Shown: positions 10,473-22,132, counted from the first letter of the stretch. The stretch is 64,000 nucleotides of DNA from Selaginella moellendorffii (GCF_000143415.4 NW_003314264.1:3383444-3447443), one strand, 5' to 3'. Notes: generated by a model from the letters alone, not told the origin. Translations and numbers: made by a program.

Positions 10473-11095
10473 TTATGGAGACGCGACGATCTGGAGGATT
10501 TTCATTAGAGAGCTATCACTATCACTCACCATAGAAACGAGAGAGATCAAATCTGGGCGTTCACGACACGGAAAAGTTGGAGAGTCTCGCGGGAAGGAAA
10601 CTCTCGATTTTCGTCGCTTTGACTGGGAATCTGGAAATCCTCGCCCCGCCTGAGGTACAAACACGCGTAAGTCAGTAAAACGGAGAGAAAAAAGAGTAAA
10701 AGATGAAATCGAGGATTCACTCACACTGTAAGATTCGCTGGATTGATTCGCCTGTGAGTAAGGTGGCCCACGCATGCTGCATTGGAAGACGGCGCGACGA
10801 GACGAGCGATTTTGGGTCCTTGTTGCCGCCCGCCCGAAACACCTGCGAGATGGAAAACGCAGTGATGACAACTACAAACGACGAGGAAGACTAGAAAAAA
10901 GAGATTAGAAAACTTAGATGGGAATGGGAATCGAATACCTCGTGGGAAGAAGCTACACATGGTGCTTGGCCCAAGTCGCACGCCTTGGAGCCTCCATGGA
11001 AAGTGCGTGCGTCGTCCACCACCAACACCAACGCTCCCTTCCCTGGAATGAGAAAAATGCCGAGAAAAATGCGCTGCGTCCCCCGGACTATCCAT
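10473..11095 (-). CDS. Possible 4-exon orphan gene, 129 aa
   Basis: On the minus strand, exons 11095-10939, 10871-10843, 10751-10725 and 10649-10473 are bounded by canonical GT-AG sites with introns of 67, 91 and 75 nt, the size range of the confident genes here. They join into one open frame of 129 codons from an ATG to TAA. The product is basic and serine-rich (QSKRRKSRVSFPRDS, SDSDSSLMK), with no domain I recognise. Two exons are under 30 nt, so the model could be chance or a spliced non-coding RNA. Frame continuity over three introns is the only evidence. The flank at 11283-11302 is a short GCGGG tandem. Confidence 0.3.
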
Positions 11096-11741
11096 TTGTC
11101 AAATCCTGTCACCCCGCCTCCTGCAAGCTTTGCTGCTCTTCTGCCTGTTCCACCAACCAGTCGGCCCGTTTTGCGTGGGTGCTGGCCAATGAAAGTCCAA
11201 AATCCCGGTGCGTATCAATCCTGTGTGCCTCTGTCTCTGTCCCTTTCTCTGGCCCCGTGGCGATCATTCTGTCTCGTGAAAGGCGGGCGGGCGGGCGGGC
11301 GGAGCCAAAGGTTTGCAGTCCAGACACGCACTCTGCATGGGCGCATCCTGCACAAAAGCCGTTCGAGAGAGCGTCAAATCTCTAAGTTTGCATGAAGTCT
11401 TACCTCCCGGGGAAAGCTTTGGACATGTTGAACAAGCAATTACATTCCCAGGCAGCGTACGCGCTGTCGTTACGCAACATTTTCGTGGCTCGTTGTCACC
11501 CGCTCCATCCATTCTGTTGAGCCGAGGGACCAGACAACGGGCTTACTTCCAGATTCCTAGCCTTTGCCACTTTCCGGACGCTGCCAAACAGGAGCACTAG
11601 ATAAGCCTCTGCTGCGTCGCTGTCGATGACCAGGGACTTACTGAAAATTCTTCATCGAGCTGTCACGGTCCGGAAGCAACCTGGTTTCCGGCATCAAATC
11701 GGGTACCGCCTGTGAAGAAGATTCGAAGAACAGAAACGTGG
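11096..11741. other. Intergenic, nothing recognised
   Basis: No conserved coding content is visible on either strand. A short (GCGGG)n tract occurs at about 11283-11302. The region separates the possible orphan gene from the 3' end of the next minus-strand gene. Confidence 0.4.
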
Positions 11742-12668
11742 TCACGCTTGTTGTACGTTTCTGGTTTCCTGGCCAGCCTGGTTCACCAGCTTGCGCAGCC
11801 CGTAGTCCCTCAACTTCTGAGAATTCAGCTTCTTGATGGCGGACAGGTACTGAGCAGCACCAGACGGCATCTGATCTTTGTTGGTCTTGGTTATCGGTTT
11901 TGACCCTTCTTTGCGCTTCAAGACTTCGAGAGCTTCTGCTTGGACCTCTTCAAAACAAATATTTATGCGTCAGTAACTACTAAGAAGCAAATAAAGAAAT
12001 CACGCAGACCGGATGTTCCTCTCGCGGCACTAACTGCGAATTCTCGCTCCGTGATTGCTTGAGGCCAGTCCTCAACGCATGTCATGTGTTTCATGGCCAT
12101 CTCGTAAGCCTTTGAAAAGATCGAAACAGTCAGGGACAAGGAAAGCTAGCTAATAAATAGAGTCCCTTACTTTCACAGCGTTGGAGAAGAAAAAACTCCT
12201 CGAGCAGGCCCTCGCAAAGTCCATCCATTCTTCCGCAGATACAACCAGCTCTGGATATTCCACGCAAAAGGTCTCTCGCAGTATCAAGGTCTCGTAACGA
12301 AGAACAAATTGTTCCTTTCACACGAACAAATTTTCGGCTTTAGATATGAAAATCAAAGAAGCTACCTCAATGTCACAGGCTAGATCGAAGCAGCATTGGA
12401 GGAAGTCGAGCAGCTCCAGCTTCTCTTCGATAGGGATCTGCGCGGCGGATCTCAAGCAGGCGCTGGAAGCCTCTCGGAGCATTTCTTTCACGGTGGAATC
12501 GAGACCAGGGTCCAGCATGACGCGCAGCTTCTGAAACGCAAGATCATACCTGCGAATCCAGACGCTGCATTGGCTCCCGCAAGAGCGATCAAGACCTTAC
12601 CTCCTCGACATTACGAGCGACGCGAACCTTTGCATCTCCATCGCAAGCAAGCGCCTTGAATCCGCCAT
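11742..12668 (-). CDS. Plant protein of 233 aa, tentatively DFO-like
   Basis: Five exons (12668-12601, 12549-12366, 12314-12171, 12109-12010, 11947-11742) with canonical introns of 51, 51, 61 and 62 nt give 233 residues. The protein is largely helical and soluble. Segments include RYDLAFQKLRVMLDPGLDS, EQFVLRYETLILRETFCVE, SAEEWMDFARACSRSFFFSNA and a basic tail with KLNSQKLRDYGLRKLVNQAG. From memory this resembles plant DOUBLE-STRAND BREAK FORMATION (DFO), a meiotic recombination factor, but no motif proves it. The gene is tail-to-head with the SDR gene, 108 bp away, on the same strand. Gene structure is secure; function is tentative. Confidence 0.65.
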
Positions 12669-12776
12669 TGCCGCCAAGAAACAAGAACTAGGGTTTATAC
12701 CCCATCAAAATATTTCTTCTTCGTTTTAAAATCCCTCTCCCAATTCTCTCGCGCGCTTGGGAATGGAATCTCATCG

Positions 12777-13661
12777 TCAAGGAACGAACTCGATCTCTCC
12801 TCTCTGCAATCCCTTGAACACATTCAATCCGCCCACGGCGCCAGCGCTGAAGCTCCCATCGATCACGAGGCTATGGCCGCTGATATACTTCGAATCATCG
12901 CTGGCCAGGAAAAGCGCGGCCTTGGCCACGTCCTCGGGCGCCAGCATCTTCCTCAAATCCTCGCAATTCTCAGAGCCAGGGCAGGATTTCTCATCCCGGA
13001 TCTCGAGATGCCTGAGATGCCGCCCCACAGAGCACAGCAAATCCGTCAAGACCCCATTGGGTGTGATGCAATTCACGCGGATGCCATAGTGGGCGAGCTC
13101 CAGCGCGCACGTCTTGACGAGCCCTAGAATGGCGTGCTTGGTGATGGTGTAGGGGTGGAGCGCGAGGCCGGCCACCATAGCCGAGACGCTGGCGGTGCAC
13201 AGAATCGACCCCTGGACGTGCTGCTCAATCATGACGCGCGACGCGTGCTTGATCCCCAGCGCCGCCCCTCTCACGTTCACAGCGTAGAGGAAATCCAGCT
13301 CGGCCGCCTCCATGGAGGAGATCGACGGTGATGGATGCCGCCCATTGAGCACGCCGGCGTTGTTGTGCATCACATCCAGCCGTCCAAACTCGGACACCGC
13401 GGTGCGTACCGCGCGGACTATGTCGGCCTCGCTGCCCACGTCGCAGTGCACGTAGCGGCATACCGCCGGGCCGCCGACCTCAGCCTCGAGCCGGGCGCCC
13501 GACTCGTCGTCAATGTCGGCGATGACCAGCCTTGCGCCGTTGGATGCGAAGAGCCGCGCCGTGGCGGCGCCGATGCCGTTGGCTCCGCCGGTGATCACCG
13601 CGACCTTGTCCCGGAGGAGCTCTTGCCTGGAAGAAAGAAATAAAATCGCTCCAGCATGCAT
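12777..13661 (-). CDS. Short-chain dehydrogenase/reductase (SDR110C-like), 294 aa
   Basis: Classical SDR of normal length. The NAD(P)-binding TGGANGIG is at residues 24-31, and D49/D51 after strand 2 suggest NAD preference. NNAG is at 100-103, N129 follows, and the catalytic Ser158, Tyr171 and Lys175 (YTITK) are all present. The IDGSFSAG C-terminus resembles xanthoxin-dehydrogenase (ABA2), momilactone-synthase and secoisolariciresinol-dehydrogenase relatives. The substrate cannot be told from sequence. The start is uncertain: the first 12 codons (MHAGAILFLSSR) overlap a good acceptor (TTTCTTTCTTCCAG), so a short upstream exon could replace them. No upstream ATG was seen within about 130 bp. 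Confidence 0.88.
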   Translation of the reverse strand: MHAGAILFLSSRQELLRDKVAVITGGANGIGAATARLFASNGARLVIADIDDESGARLEAEVGGPAVCRYVHCDVGSEADIVRAVRTAVSEFGRLDVMHNNAGVLNGRHPSPSISSMEAAELDFLYAVNVRGAALGIKHASRVMIEQHVQGSILCTASVSAMVAGLALHPYTITKHAILGLVKTCALELAHYGIRVNCITPNGVLTDLLCSVGRHLRHLEIRDEKSCPGSENCEDLRKMLAPEDVAKAALFLASDDSKYISGHSLVIDGSFSAGAVGGLNVFKGLQRGEIEFVP

Positions 13662-14502
13662 TCCTGGCCTGATTCACCTGGTGTGCTGTTGTTGGTCGTG
13701 ATTGATTTTCGTGGAGAAGAAGAAGCGCCCTCCTCTTTTGGATTGCTGCCTAATTCACAGGGATTGGATTCAGATAGATGGTTGCGTACTTTTGTTCCAA
13801 TCCAAGTACCTCAAGAGCCTCCTCCCAGACAATATCATACTCGCGTCTTCACTCCAATTCGTATCGCTCCTCTCCAGAGAAGAGAGCTGTGGTCACTCGC
13901 GCTTATTGCTCGATCGCTGCGAGATATCTGTCGACTAAAAACCCGAATCACTCCAAAGTCTGTTGCTGCTGCTAGCGCTGCCGCGGCTGTAAGAGCGGCC
14001 ATTATCAAAGCTCTCGCGACATGCTCCCCATTAATACGAGAAGTAGAAGAAGAAAGACTAGTAAAAGAAAAGGAGATGGAAAGACACAAAAGGGCTCTCT
14101 GTTCCTCGACGATAGAGACTCGGAGCTCTCTCTCAGGCTTAACAAAATGCCTGACACACAGCCCGACAAGGACCGAGAGAAAAGCCCACAAAACTCGAGA
14201 GCTTTGCTTGGATCGAGAAGGAAAACTTCGCGCAAATCATGCCCGACAAAGCCTCTCTTCCAAGCTCGCTCACGCTTTCGGCGTCCTTGTGTGTGTCTGA
14301 TGCGCATAAGTCTTCGTTTTCCTGCCGCACTGTTTTGCCAGACGTGTGTAAGTTGACAGTGCATTAGAACTAAAACAATCGGATTCATGGACATCAAATG
14401 CTCGGCTTTGCTACAATCAAATCGAAAGCCATGGACGATAACTCTTGTACAACACAACCAAATCAAAAGCTTCTAGAGAGTTAAAAGGTGGTACAACTTT
14501 CG
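13662..14502. other. Intergenic, nothing recognised
   Basis: Open frames exist on the plus strand (e.g. 13656-14300), but their composition is low-complexity (Arg/Ser-rich) with no recognisable motif. An AAG-rich purine tract lies at about 14035-14080. Probably the SDR upstream region and the GDSL 3' flank. Confidence 0.4.
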
Positions 14503-15576
14503 TCAAAAGAAGCTCGACCCTTTCACCACCATGTAGAAACCCTGGTTCATCACAAAGTCCGTGATCTTCTGGTAGAACTTCTCCGTGAAATGAACTCCAT
14601 CCCAGTTCATGTGCTTCGACAGGGATTTGCACACCGTGGAGGTGCTGCAGCCGCATCCGGGCTTGCTCGCGTCGCAGTTGTAAGTCCCCGACCCCGACCC
14701 ACAGCACGCCTGCAGCTTGCTGGCCGGATCAAAGCCGTAGTCCTCCGGGCTCTTGTACATGGTCAGCGCCGCCGCGAACACATCCCCATACACGATGTTC
14801 TCACCGGCATCGATCCCCTCGAGCATCGCCATCAGCGCCTTGTTGAATTCCATGCTCACCTTGCTGATCTCCTCGAGGCAGCCGAATCCATCGTACTTGG
14901 GACTGGATCCCACACTTTGCTGCAGGTAGAGCGGCAGGCACCCCTGCGGCGGGAGATTCATCACCAGGAAGCTCTTGATCCCCTCCTTGGCGAGACGGTT
15001 GATCCCGTCCTCGATGGAGCCGATCACGTCGGGGATCTTGGCCACGATGGCGCTCGGAGAGGAGCCGCCGATGATCATGTAGTTGATGTCGTTGCCGCCG
15101 ATGAGTATGATCGCGACGCCGGATTCCACCGTGCCAGTCGAGGGGAAGTGCGAGGTGGCGTGCGAGGAGGAGCAGTCCTTCTTGAAGTTGACGAAGCTGT
15201 CGATCTGGTGATCCAGGCTGATGCCGCTGGGGAGCGTTGGGCTCGCGAAGTCCTCGTTCGCGGTGGCGCCGGCGATGGCGAAGTTGACGCCCTTGGTATA
15301 GTCTAGATTCTTGTTGCTCCCGTCGTCGTAGGGTGGCAAGAACTGCGTGCCAAAGTTGTCCATGGCGAAATCTAGCCATAGCCTCCCGTCGGAGAACCTC
15401 CCCGTGGCCTTTTTGAAGTACGTCATGCCATACGGGAGCTTCACCACCCCGCCCGACATGCTCTGCAAGTTTCCCGTGTCGGACAGCGAATCTCCAAACG
15501 CCATGAAGTATTTGGCGGCGTAAGTGGTCTGAACGCAAAGGATCAGCGACAAAAAAACCAAGATCTTCCACTCCAT
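14503..15576 (-). CDS. GDSL esterase/lipase (SGNH hydrolase), 357 aa
   Basis: Secreted-type enzyme. The ATG at 15576 gives a clean signal peptide (MEWKILVFLSLILCVQTTYA). Block I FGDSLSDTGN holds the nucleophile Ser near residue 29. NFAIAGATA supplies the block II Gly, GGNDIN supplies the block III oxyanion Asn, and DGVHFTEKF near residues 326-334 supplies Asp and His of block V. All catalytic elements are intact. Plant GDSL enzymes hydrolyse esters or acyl groups in the apoplast (cuticle, defence, development); the substrate is unknown. The gene has no introns, whereas many plant GDSL genes have several. A start 8 codons upstream (15600, MGFEQAVA) is possible but spoils the signal peptide. 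Confidence 0.92.
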   Translation of the reverse strand: MEWKILVFLSLILCVQTTYAAKYFMAFGDSLSDTGNLQSMSGGVVKLPYGMTYFKKATGRFSDGRLWLDFAMDNFGTQFLPPYDDGSNKNLDYTKGVNFAIAGATANEDFASPTLPSGISLDHQIDSFVNFKKDCSSSHATSHFPSTGTVESGVAIILIGGNDINYMIIGGSSPSAIVAKIPDVIGSIEDGINRLAKEGIKSFLVMNLPPQGCLPLYLQQSVGSSPKYDGFGCLEEISKVSMEFNKALMAMLEGIDAGENIVYGDVFAAALTMYKSPEDYGFDPASKLQACCGSGSGTYNCDASKPGCGCSTSTVCKSLSKHMNWDGVHFTEKFYQKITDFVMNQGFYMVVKGSSFF

Positions 15577-15786
15577 TGCCACTGCTTGCTCAAACCCCAA
15601 GGATTACTATCAAGTTTATTTTTAGTGTTTTACAGAAGTAACACGATCTCTTTGAACGGCTGTGATTTGCCAGAAATATTCTATTTTCTCGTCTTATTTA
15701 TAACTTTGTGATTTAAAGGTAAACACAATGCTTTGAACTATGTTTTAAAGTTGAGGTTTTGGCCAAGAAAGGGGAGCCCCCCGTCG

Positions 15787-16949
15787 TCACAGGAACCTCT
15801 TGAGATAGGAGCTTGCGCTCATGTAATCGATGTGAGGGTAAAGGTGGGACGCGCTCACGTCGTCACTGATGTCGAAGTTGGAGCACTCACCCTTGTAGAA
15901 GACGTGATAGAAGATGGAGAGCGCCTCGTTTTTCGGTGACGGTGGTCCTGGAAAGAGCGCTCGCGATTAAACAAAAGAGAGAACGACAACAACACGTCAA
16001 ACCCACCTTGAAGATCTCTGAGAAAGTCCTCCTCGGGAATGTGACACTTTACCAGCGTCACACCGCTCATCTCCTCCCACATTTCGACGACTTCCTTCTG
16101 CGACAGGACGTTGGCTGGAGGGCGAATGTAGATCGTCTTGTTTACCGCCCTGGGATCGTCCACAGTGCTCAACGCGTATCGCCCAACATCCGCTTCCACG
16201 ACCCAGACCACTGCCGAAAGAAGAAGAAAAGAGAGAGCTCAGTCTAAAAGCACTGCAAGCCATGAATGCATTTGGCAGACCTTTGGCTGTCCCGTCTCCA
16301 TAGATGAAAGCTTTCTCCTTGGGAGGCATGAACTGAGCGAACTGCGCGAGTGAAGACAAGAAGTAACCAGCGAAACAGTTTGCCGACACGAAAGTATGGG
16401 GGATCCCGGCTGCCTCCACTGCACGCCTCACCTCTCGCTTCGACTCAAAGACGTGGTTTCCCGGCTTGAGAGCGTGATGCATCCGGTCGGGATCCATTCC
16501 AAACTCCGAAGGTAAAAATCTCTGCGGCACGCACCAAACTTCAGATGGATACCAATAAATTGGCACGGACCTTTATGTTCCCCGCCTGCTTGATGGCCTC
16601 CACCAGCTTGAGTTGAGAGAGCAGCCGATTCTCTGCCATCGCCGAGACCACCACGTCTACTTGCTTCAGAGCGGCCAACAAACTGTCGTTGTCATCAAGA
16701 GATCCCTGCTAGCCAGAGAGAAACGAACAGTCAGAAAAGAAAAATTGCAAGCCAACTGTTTACCTCCAAGAGCTTGGCCCCCTGTGCCTTGAATCCTAAT
16801 ACTATTTCCACCCGCGTTATGTCGTGAACAACGTCCGGCCGCACGAGGAGGTACGTTGGGTGATTTAAATCCAGCGAAGCTTGAGCCATGAGCCTGCCGA
16901 TGTATCCTGTGCATCCAACAACTAGAACTCGACTCTTAATTGGCTCCAT
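15787..16949 (-). CDS. Isoflavone reductase-like NmrA-family reductase (PCBER/PLR type), 308 aa
   Basis: Five exons (16949-16764, 16705-16571, 16521-16281, 16210-16007, 15947-15787) give 308 residues, the exact family size. The N-terminal NADPH-binding loop reads VVGCTGYIGRLM, with Cys replacing the usual second Gly of GGTGYIG. RFLPSEFGMDPDR and the Lys-containing ESKREVRRAVE segment (catalytic Lys region) are typical of phenylcoumaran benzylic ether and pinoresinol-lariciresinol reductases. The C-terminus YKGECSNFDI...YLKRFL is also typical. It probably reduces a phenylpropanoid dimer in lignan metabolism in the cytosol. Which substrate is used is not decidable here. A (TATC)n tract lies just upstream (about 16972-16987). 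Confidence 0.92.
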
Positions 16950-17229
16950 ACCGACGCTTCTCAGCTAAAATCTATCTATCTATATGGTCTTTTGATCACA
17001 GGAAATGGACGAGCTATAAAAAAGGCCCCAGCACGACCAAACGAGCAGACAAACAAGAAGGCAGACAATGTGAAGAAAAAGAAAAAGTAGAAACATGACT
17101 ATTATGCACGCAAGTTTCTAGTAGAACCTTCTCTTTGTTCAAAGTTTCTACTTAGTCCTTCGAAGCTTCTACTTTAGTTCTTCGAAGAACTTCTTTGATC
17201 TTCTCGTTGCTCACAACTTTCTTGGAACT

Positions 17230-18190
17230 TCTTTGATCTTCTATGGCGGATTGTCACTTCGAGCGAGTGAGAATTGGAAGAGTTTGCTCGACGATCGAAA
17301 CATATTGGTCAGCAGCACATTATACATACGGAGTGCTTTCCTCCTGAGCACCAGTTTCGTCACTCGAGCTCCCCCATCTTGGTGTGTCCCCGGAAAGCTC
17401 CCAGCAACCCCAGCTCTCGGGCATCGCTCTGCATGGCCGAGACGAGCACCTCGGCCTCGATCAAGTACCTAGCCCGTGCGGAAAATCCACCACGCAGCAA
17501 AATTGCTGCTTGAGAGGAACCAACTTCCAGTCTCTCGTCATAGCAAGGCCGGATCGAAGCTTTCCTGCGCCAGGAGAATCCAAACGAAGCCTGCTTCTCC
17601 TGGAGTTTGAGTGAGAACCATGGGGTGGAAGAGCTCCAGCGTCGAGTCCGTCTGGCCATTGTAAGCATACGTCTCAAGCATCGTGTTCTAGGCCACAGCC
17701 ACTGCAGTCACTGTGTCAAGGCCATAGTCCAGGCCATCTGCGGCATCTCCTCAAAGACCGACTTTGCACGCTTGATTGCCCAGTCTGGGTATAAGCGGCC
17801 AGTAGCGACGTCCACGATACTACATTGGCGCCGGGCATGGAGGGAAAGACCGCTTGGCCTCCTCGACATGCCCGCGCCGAGCATACGTCGCCGAGAGCAA
17901 CGCAACCATGTCCCTACTTGGCATGTCCTCGAAGAAAAGCCTGGCTTCCTCCACACACCCGCCCCGGGCCTACGTTGATGTTCATCATGTTCCACGAGCA
18001 AGGTGATACTGTCAAACACGATTCGTGCCTGCTGGACGTTTCCCTGCTTGCTGTAGTGCTGGAGCAATTGGAATGCCATTCTTAAGAACCTGAGAGCGCG
18101 AAGTATGTCGAGCTGGGAAGAGCAAGTTTCCATCCAGAGCTCGGACCATCTGAAACAAAGAGTGAATCCAGTAAATCCAGAAACCAAAAC
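17230..18190 (-). pseudogene. PPR pseudogene
   Basis: Minus-strand fragments in shifting frames carry PPR text: QLLQHYSKQGNVQQARIVFDS near 18040, AIKRAKSVFEEMPQMAW near 17740, and NTMLETYAYNGQTDSTLELF near 17660. Stops and frameshifts interrupt each within 20-60 residues, so no functional protein is possible. It sits between the isoflavone-reductase-like gene and the kinase. Close upstream of its 3' end, 17177-17190 is a 14-bp perfect palindrome (GTTCTTCGAAGAAC). Confidence 0.75.
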
Positions 18191-18376
18191 CACCTCGCTT
18201 TTCGTTTTCTTTTCTTCTGCTGCTACATTGTAGACAACATGGAAGATATAGGATCAGTTAGGAAAACCAAACTTCCCCGGGGATAAAAGAGCCGCGCCAT
18301 CGTGGTACGTATACTTACAAAATGATAACCGAGAGCCTACCTATGAACAAGACAGCGATGGTAAGCACTAAATAAT

Positions 18377-19808
18377 TTACTCTGTTGCAGCGGCAGCTCG
18401 GGCCGTGAGCAAAGGTTGGAGCGCTTTCACCACGATGCCCATGTTTGGCCTAAAGTCCGCCTCGTATTGCACGCACAGAGCGGCAACAGCGGCCATCTAT
18501 GCAAGAAGAACGCAGTTGGAAGAACAGAAAAAAAAAAAGAAAAGAACTTACCTTGGCAGCTGCTTTTACAGGATACTCTCCTTTCAGCATTGGATCCACA
18601 CATTGCTCGACTTTGTCTTCGCTAAGTCTGGGTGTGGCCTGTGATCGGATCAAACAACACGTTGAAGTACCAGATACCGCCACTGAGCTTGTCAGCCTAC
18701 TTACCCACGTTAAAAGGCTCTGCTGTTCACGAGGCTTTGAGTGATCCACTGGCTTTCTCCCAGTGAGGAGCTCCAACAAAACCACGCCAAAGCTATAGAC
18801 ATCGCTCTTTTGTGTGAGCTGACCTGTCATAGCATATCTAAGCCAAAAAGCGTTAGACTGAGGCTTGGAAGTTATAACCGCTTACTCTGGAGCGTGGTAG
18901 CCGAAAGCTCCAAGTACACGAGTCGAGTGAAGCCTTGCGGCCGTGTCCGGTGCTTTATTGGAGAGATTGAAGTCGGCTATCTTTGCTGTGCAGTCGTCGA
19001 ACAGGAGAACGTTACTGGACTTGATGTTACGGTGAATTAGTGGTGGAGAGACTTTTTCATGCAAATATTTGAGCCCCTTCGCAGCCCCTACTACGATCTT
19101 CACACGCTGGGTCCAATCCAACACCGGACCAGGCAAAGCACCTTTAACACCTTTTCTCCCTGGTGGGACATGACTCGTAAGATTCGAACATCTTGAAAAG
19201 GCTCAAAACGTACCATGGAGTATGTCATGCAAGGAGCCCATCGTTGCAAACTCATACGCCAAAACACGGAGTGGTCCGTCAACACAGTATCCAATAAGCT
19301 CAACAACGTTCTCATTCTTTAATCTCGATACCATGGAAATCTGAAGCACCACACGAATGAATAAAAAAGTAGAACGCTTGAAAAGCATACCTCAGCAAGA
19401 AACTCCTGATCAGGCTGTGAATTCTTGTCGAGCTTCTTTATCGCAGCTTGACCACTTCGCAACTCCGCAAGGTAAACTCGGCCATAGGATTCCTCACCGA
19501 TGAGTGACTTGGGACCAAAATTCTCGGTGGCTTCTTTTAGCTCGTCAATACGAAGCATTGGAACAGCAATCGGTTGGACTCTGGCAGCTTGTCCAGCTCT
19601 ATTTGCTCCTTCATTTGCTTTAGCAGCACCAGGGTTGCCTGAAAACCAAGCAAAGAACAATTATTTTCACACAGGAAAGGATGAAGAACTTACCATTTCT
19701 CACAGTAGTGAACGGAGTATAACGCTCCCGACTGGCTGTGTGCCGTCTCCCAAGACAATCGCCTCGTGCTCGCTCTGATGCGGCACAAGAAGAGAAAGCG
19801 CATCCCAT
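18377..19808 (-). CDS. PTI1-like protein kinase homologue with degenerate catalytic motifs, 367 aa
   Basis: Seven exons (19808-19694, 19638-19391, 19340-19214, 19159-18886, 18837-18705, 18638-18552, 18496-18377) give 367 residues, the normal PTI1-like length. The N-terminus MGCAFSSC suggests N-myristoylation and palmitoylation at the plasma membrane. The kinase domain is clear: AAIKK (ATP Lys), [15 protein letters not shown]-type activation end, [22 protein letters not shown] and [15 protein letters not shown]. Three sites deviate. The Gly-rich loop reads GEESYG (usual GEGSYG), the catalytic loop reads HRNIKSSN (HRD Asp replaced by Asn), and DFG reads DFN. DFN is common in PTI1-like proteins, but the HRN and GEE changes are not. 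Probably a pseudokinase or scaffold. Confidence 0.9.
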
Positions 19809-21036
19809 TGCTTCGCTAGACCTTGCCCCAGGTCAAAATATTTACCCTACACCTGGAAGAATCGTATCGATGTTAAGACGCCAGCTTTGACCGTGGTCAA
19901 CGTGAGGCGGGTATTAGAGAAATGATTGCATTGGAATCTTCATATTAGTGGTGTTGATGAGGTGTTTGAGGACTATATGAACTACAAGCTCTGAATAAGA
20001 ATTAACAGGATGCAAGAGGCATGGCATAATTACTATGATATGTGGGTGTGTCAAACCACTTAAGGTTGGATATGATAATGTTTTATACAAAGCTAGATTG
20101 ACTCAAAATTTTAACTTTTTCTGGTGTAATTATTTGGTATGGTTAACCAATTTAGAAAATGCAAAGGCTTTAATAACTAGTCTTTGATGGTGGAATTAAC
20201 TTAAGAAACCTTGTGTTGTGAACAAGAAACCATTAGTGTCTATTATAAATGAGTTTAAAGCTGTTTTTCATCTATATTTTTTTACAAACTCCTTCCTCTT
20301 TTTTTTTATGTCATCTTGAGTTCATGTTTAAGGGCTCACTCAAATTCCAAACATGATTGAATGCTTGGAACTTGAATTCAATAGGAGCATGACTCTCTAC
20401 TGTTGTGCATTTAGCTCCACCACCATACCCAACTCCATTGCCACTCTATCCATAGCCACACTTGGATCCATTGCTCATCACACTTAACTTAATGATCTAA
20501 CCAAGTGCCCATAAATGTAAATGATATGTATTTATGTATATTCATATACAAAACACTTTAACCTAACTAAAAATTAAATGTAAATCTAAATTACATAAAA
20601 CATGGGTATAAATAGGAGGTCTATTTATGTCTTTTGTTCTTAGAGTTGCTTATATCTTACACTTGTTCTTATAGGACATTTTTAGGTGGTGATTATGTTT
20701 TTTTCATTTTGATCAATTCTAGCATGCAATTGCTAGCTGTAATCCATAAATTTTCTGTTACTAATTTGTTAGTTTACCTCTTTTATCCTAGCTATAGTTA
20801 AGTTCTTTTGCCAAGGTCTTTTTTTATTATATTATCTCCTTAGTCTTATTTAACTTCAACTACTCACTGCAAAAATAATGAAGTGTTAGCCTTCTCTTTA
20901 TAGATTTTTAGACTCTCTATTTCCCAATTTCTTTTCTTGGAATAGACTAAACTTAAAATTTGGGTATGCTCCCTACAAGCATAAATAACCAAACACTAAA
21001 CCTTTAGGATTTTAACATCCTTTGGTATAACAAAAC
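19809..21036. other. AT-rich intergenic, nothing recognised
   Basis: This is the start of a repeat-rich block. The first about 100 bp are the kinase 5' flank. The rest is AT-rich with poly-T tracts and many stops in all frames, with no recognisable protein motif. Confidence 0.4.
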
Positions 21037-21494
21037 TGTAAGCAATTAAAGAGAACAATTCAAAAAATGATCTATAATGTATTAAATATAAAAAAATGCC
21101 CTTCTTTTTTCAATTGGTTAAGGGTCTTGAGATATTTGGGGTTAAATGTCCTTAATGTAACTTCTTAGAAAGTTTAAATTTAAAAGTTTACAAAAGTTTA
21201 TAAATGGTATAAGAAATGTCATGAGTTTTAACTTCTATTTATGAAAGTGTAAAGTTGCAAGAAAGTTCTAAAATACAAATCCTAAAGCCCTAAAAATGGA
21301 GCCGAAAGGGTGCCACATGGTAGTGGCCGAAGCGAAAGCCAAACAAGAGTAACACGTTTGGACTAAAAACTTTGATTTGAAAAGTTGAAAGTGGGAATGG
21401 AACTCTTAACGAAATGCTTAAGGAATGAGCATGAAGTAAATAATAAGTGAGTCTTTAGAAAAGGGACACAAAAAGACCAACACATAACACGTGG

Positions 21495-21720
21495 AAGTGT
21501 CGAGATGAAGTTTGAGATGGACTTAAGATGGAGTCCGAAATAGAGTTCAAGATGGACTTAAGATAGAGTCCGAGATGGACATGAGATGGAGTCTGAGATG
21601 GACATAAGATGGAGTCTGAGATGGACATAAGATAGAATAAAGTCTAAAATGGAGTCAAGATGAAGTTCGAGATGGAGTCCAAAATGGAATTGAGACTAAG
21701 ACTGAGACTGAGTCCGAATT
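21495..21720 (+). repeat. GAGATGGA minisatellite in element copy 1
   Basis: Degenerate tandem array built on GAGATGGACATAAGATGGAGTCT-like units. The best-conserved unit is 23 bp and is repeated perfectly near 21575-21625. The same array occurs in element copy 2 at 44180-44515. It belongs to the element, not the host. Confidence 0.7.
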
Positions 21721-22132
21721 TGAATACTAATACAAACTATTGGGTGATAGTCCAAAACAATCAGGAGGGAGGGTCAAAAGTATAATAAAGACAATGTGGG
21801 GGTTGGACTCTAGTGGAATTATTTTGGGCAAGAAAGGCCAGTATAGCCTAGAAAGGCTATACCCATATATTAGGTGATGATATAACCACTAGAAAGTCCC
21901 CACATATTAAGTGATGATATAACCACTAGAAAGTCCAAGGCTAAAGTGAATATGGATAAACAAGTGAGGTAGTTTAGTGAAGTGTTCAAGAGCCAGATTT
22001 ATCTCCCCCAGGAGATCGAATGGTTGATATTCTCAATTTAAGTGTGGTTGATATTCCTAATGTAGCTTATTGGAACTTTGCTCTAGCTACCTGTAAGATC
22101 CTTGAATTTATTGGAACTTTGCTCTAGCCATC

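Noticed and set aside
13656-14300. 214-codon plus-strand frame
   Set aside because: It overlaps the SDR start region on the other strand, has low-complexity Arg/Ser composition and no recognisable motif.
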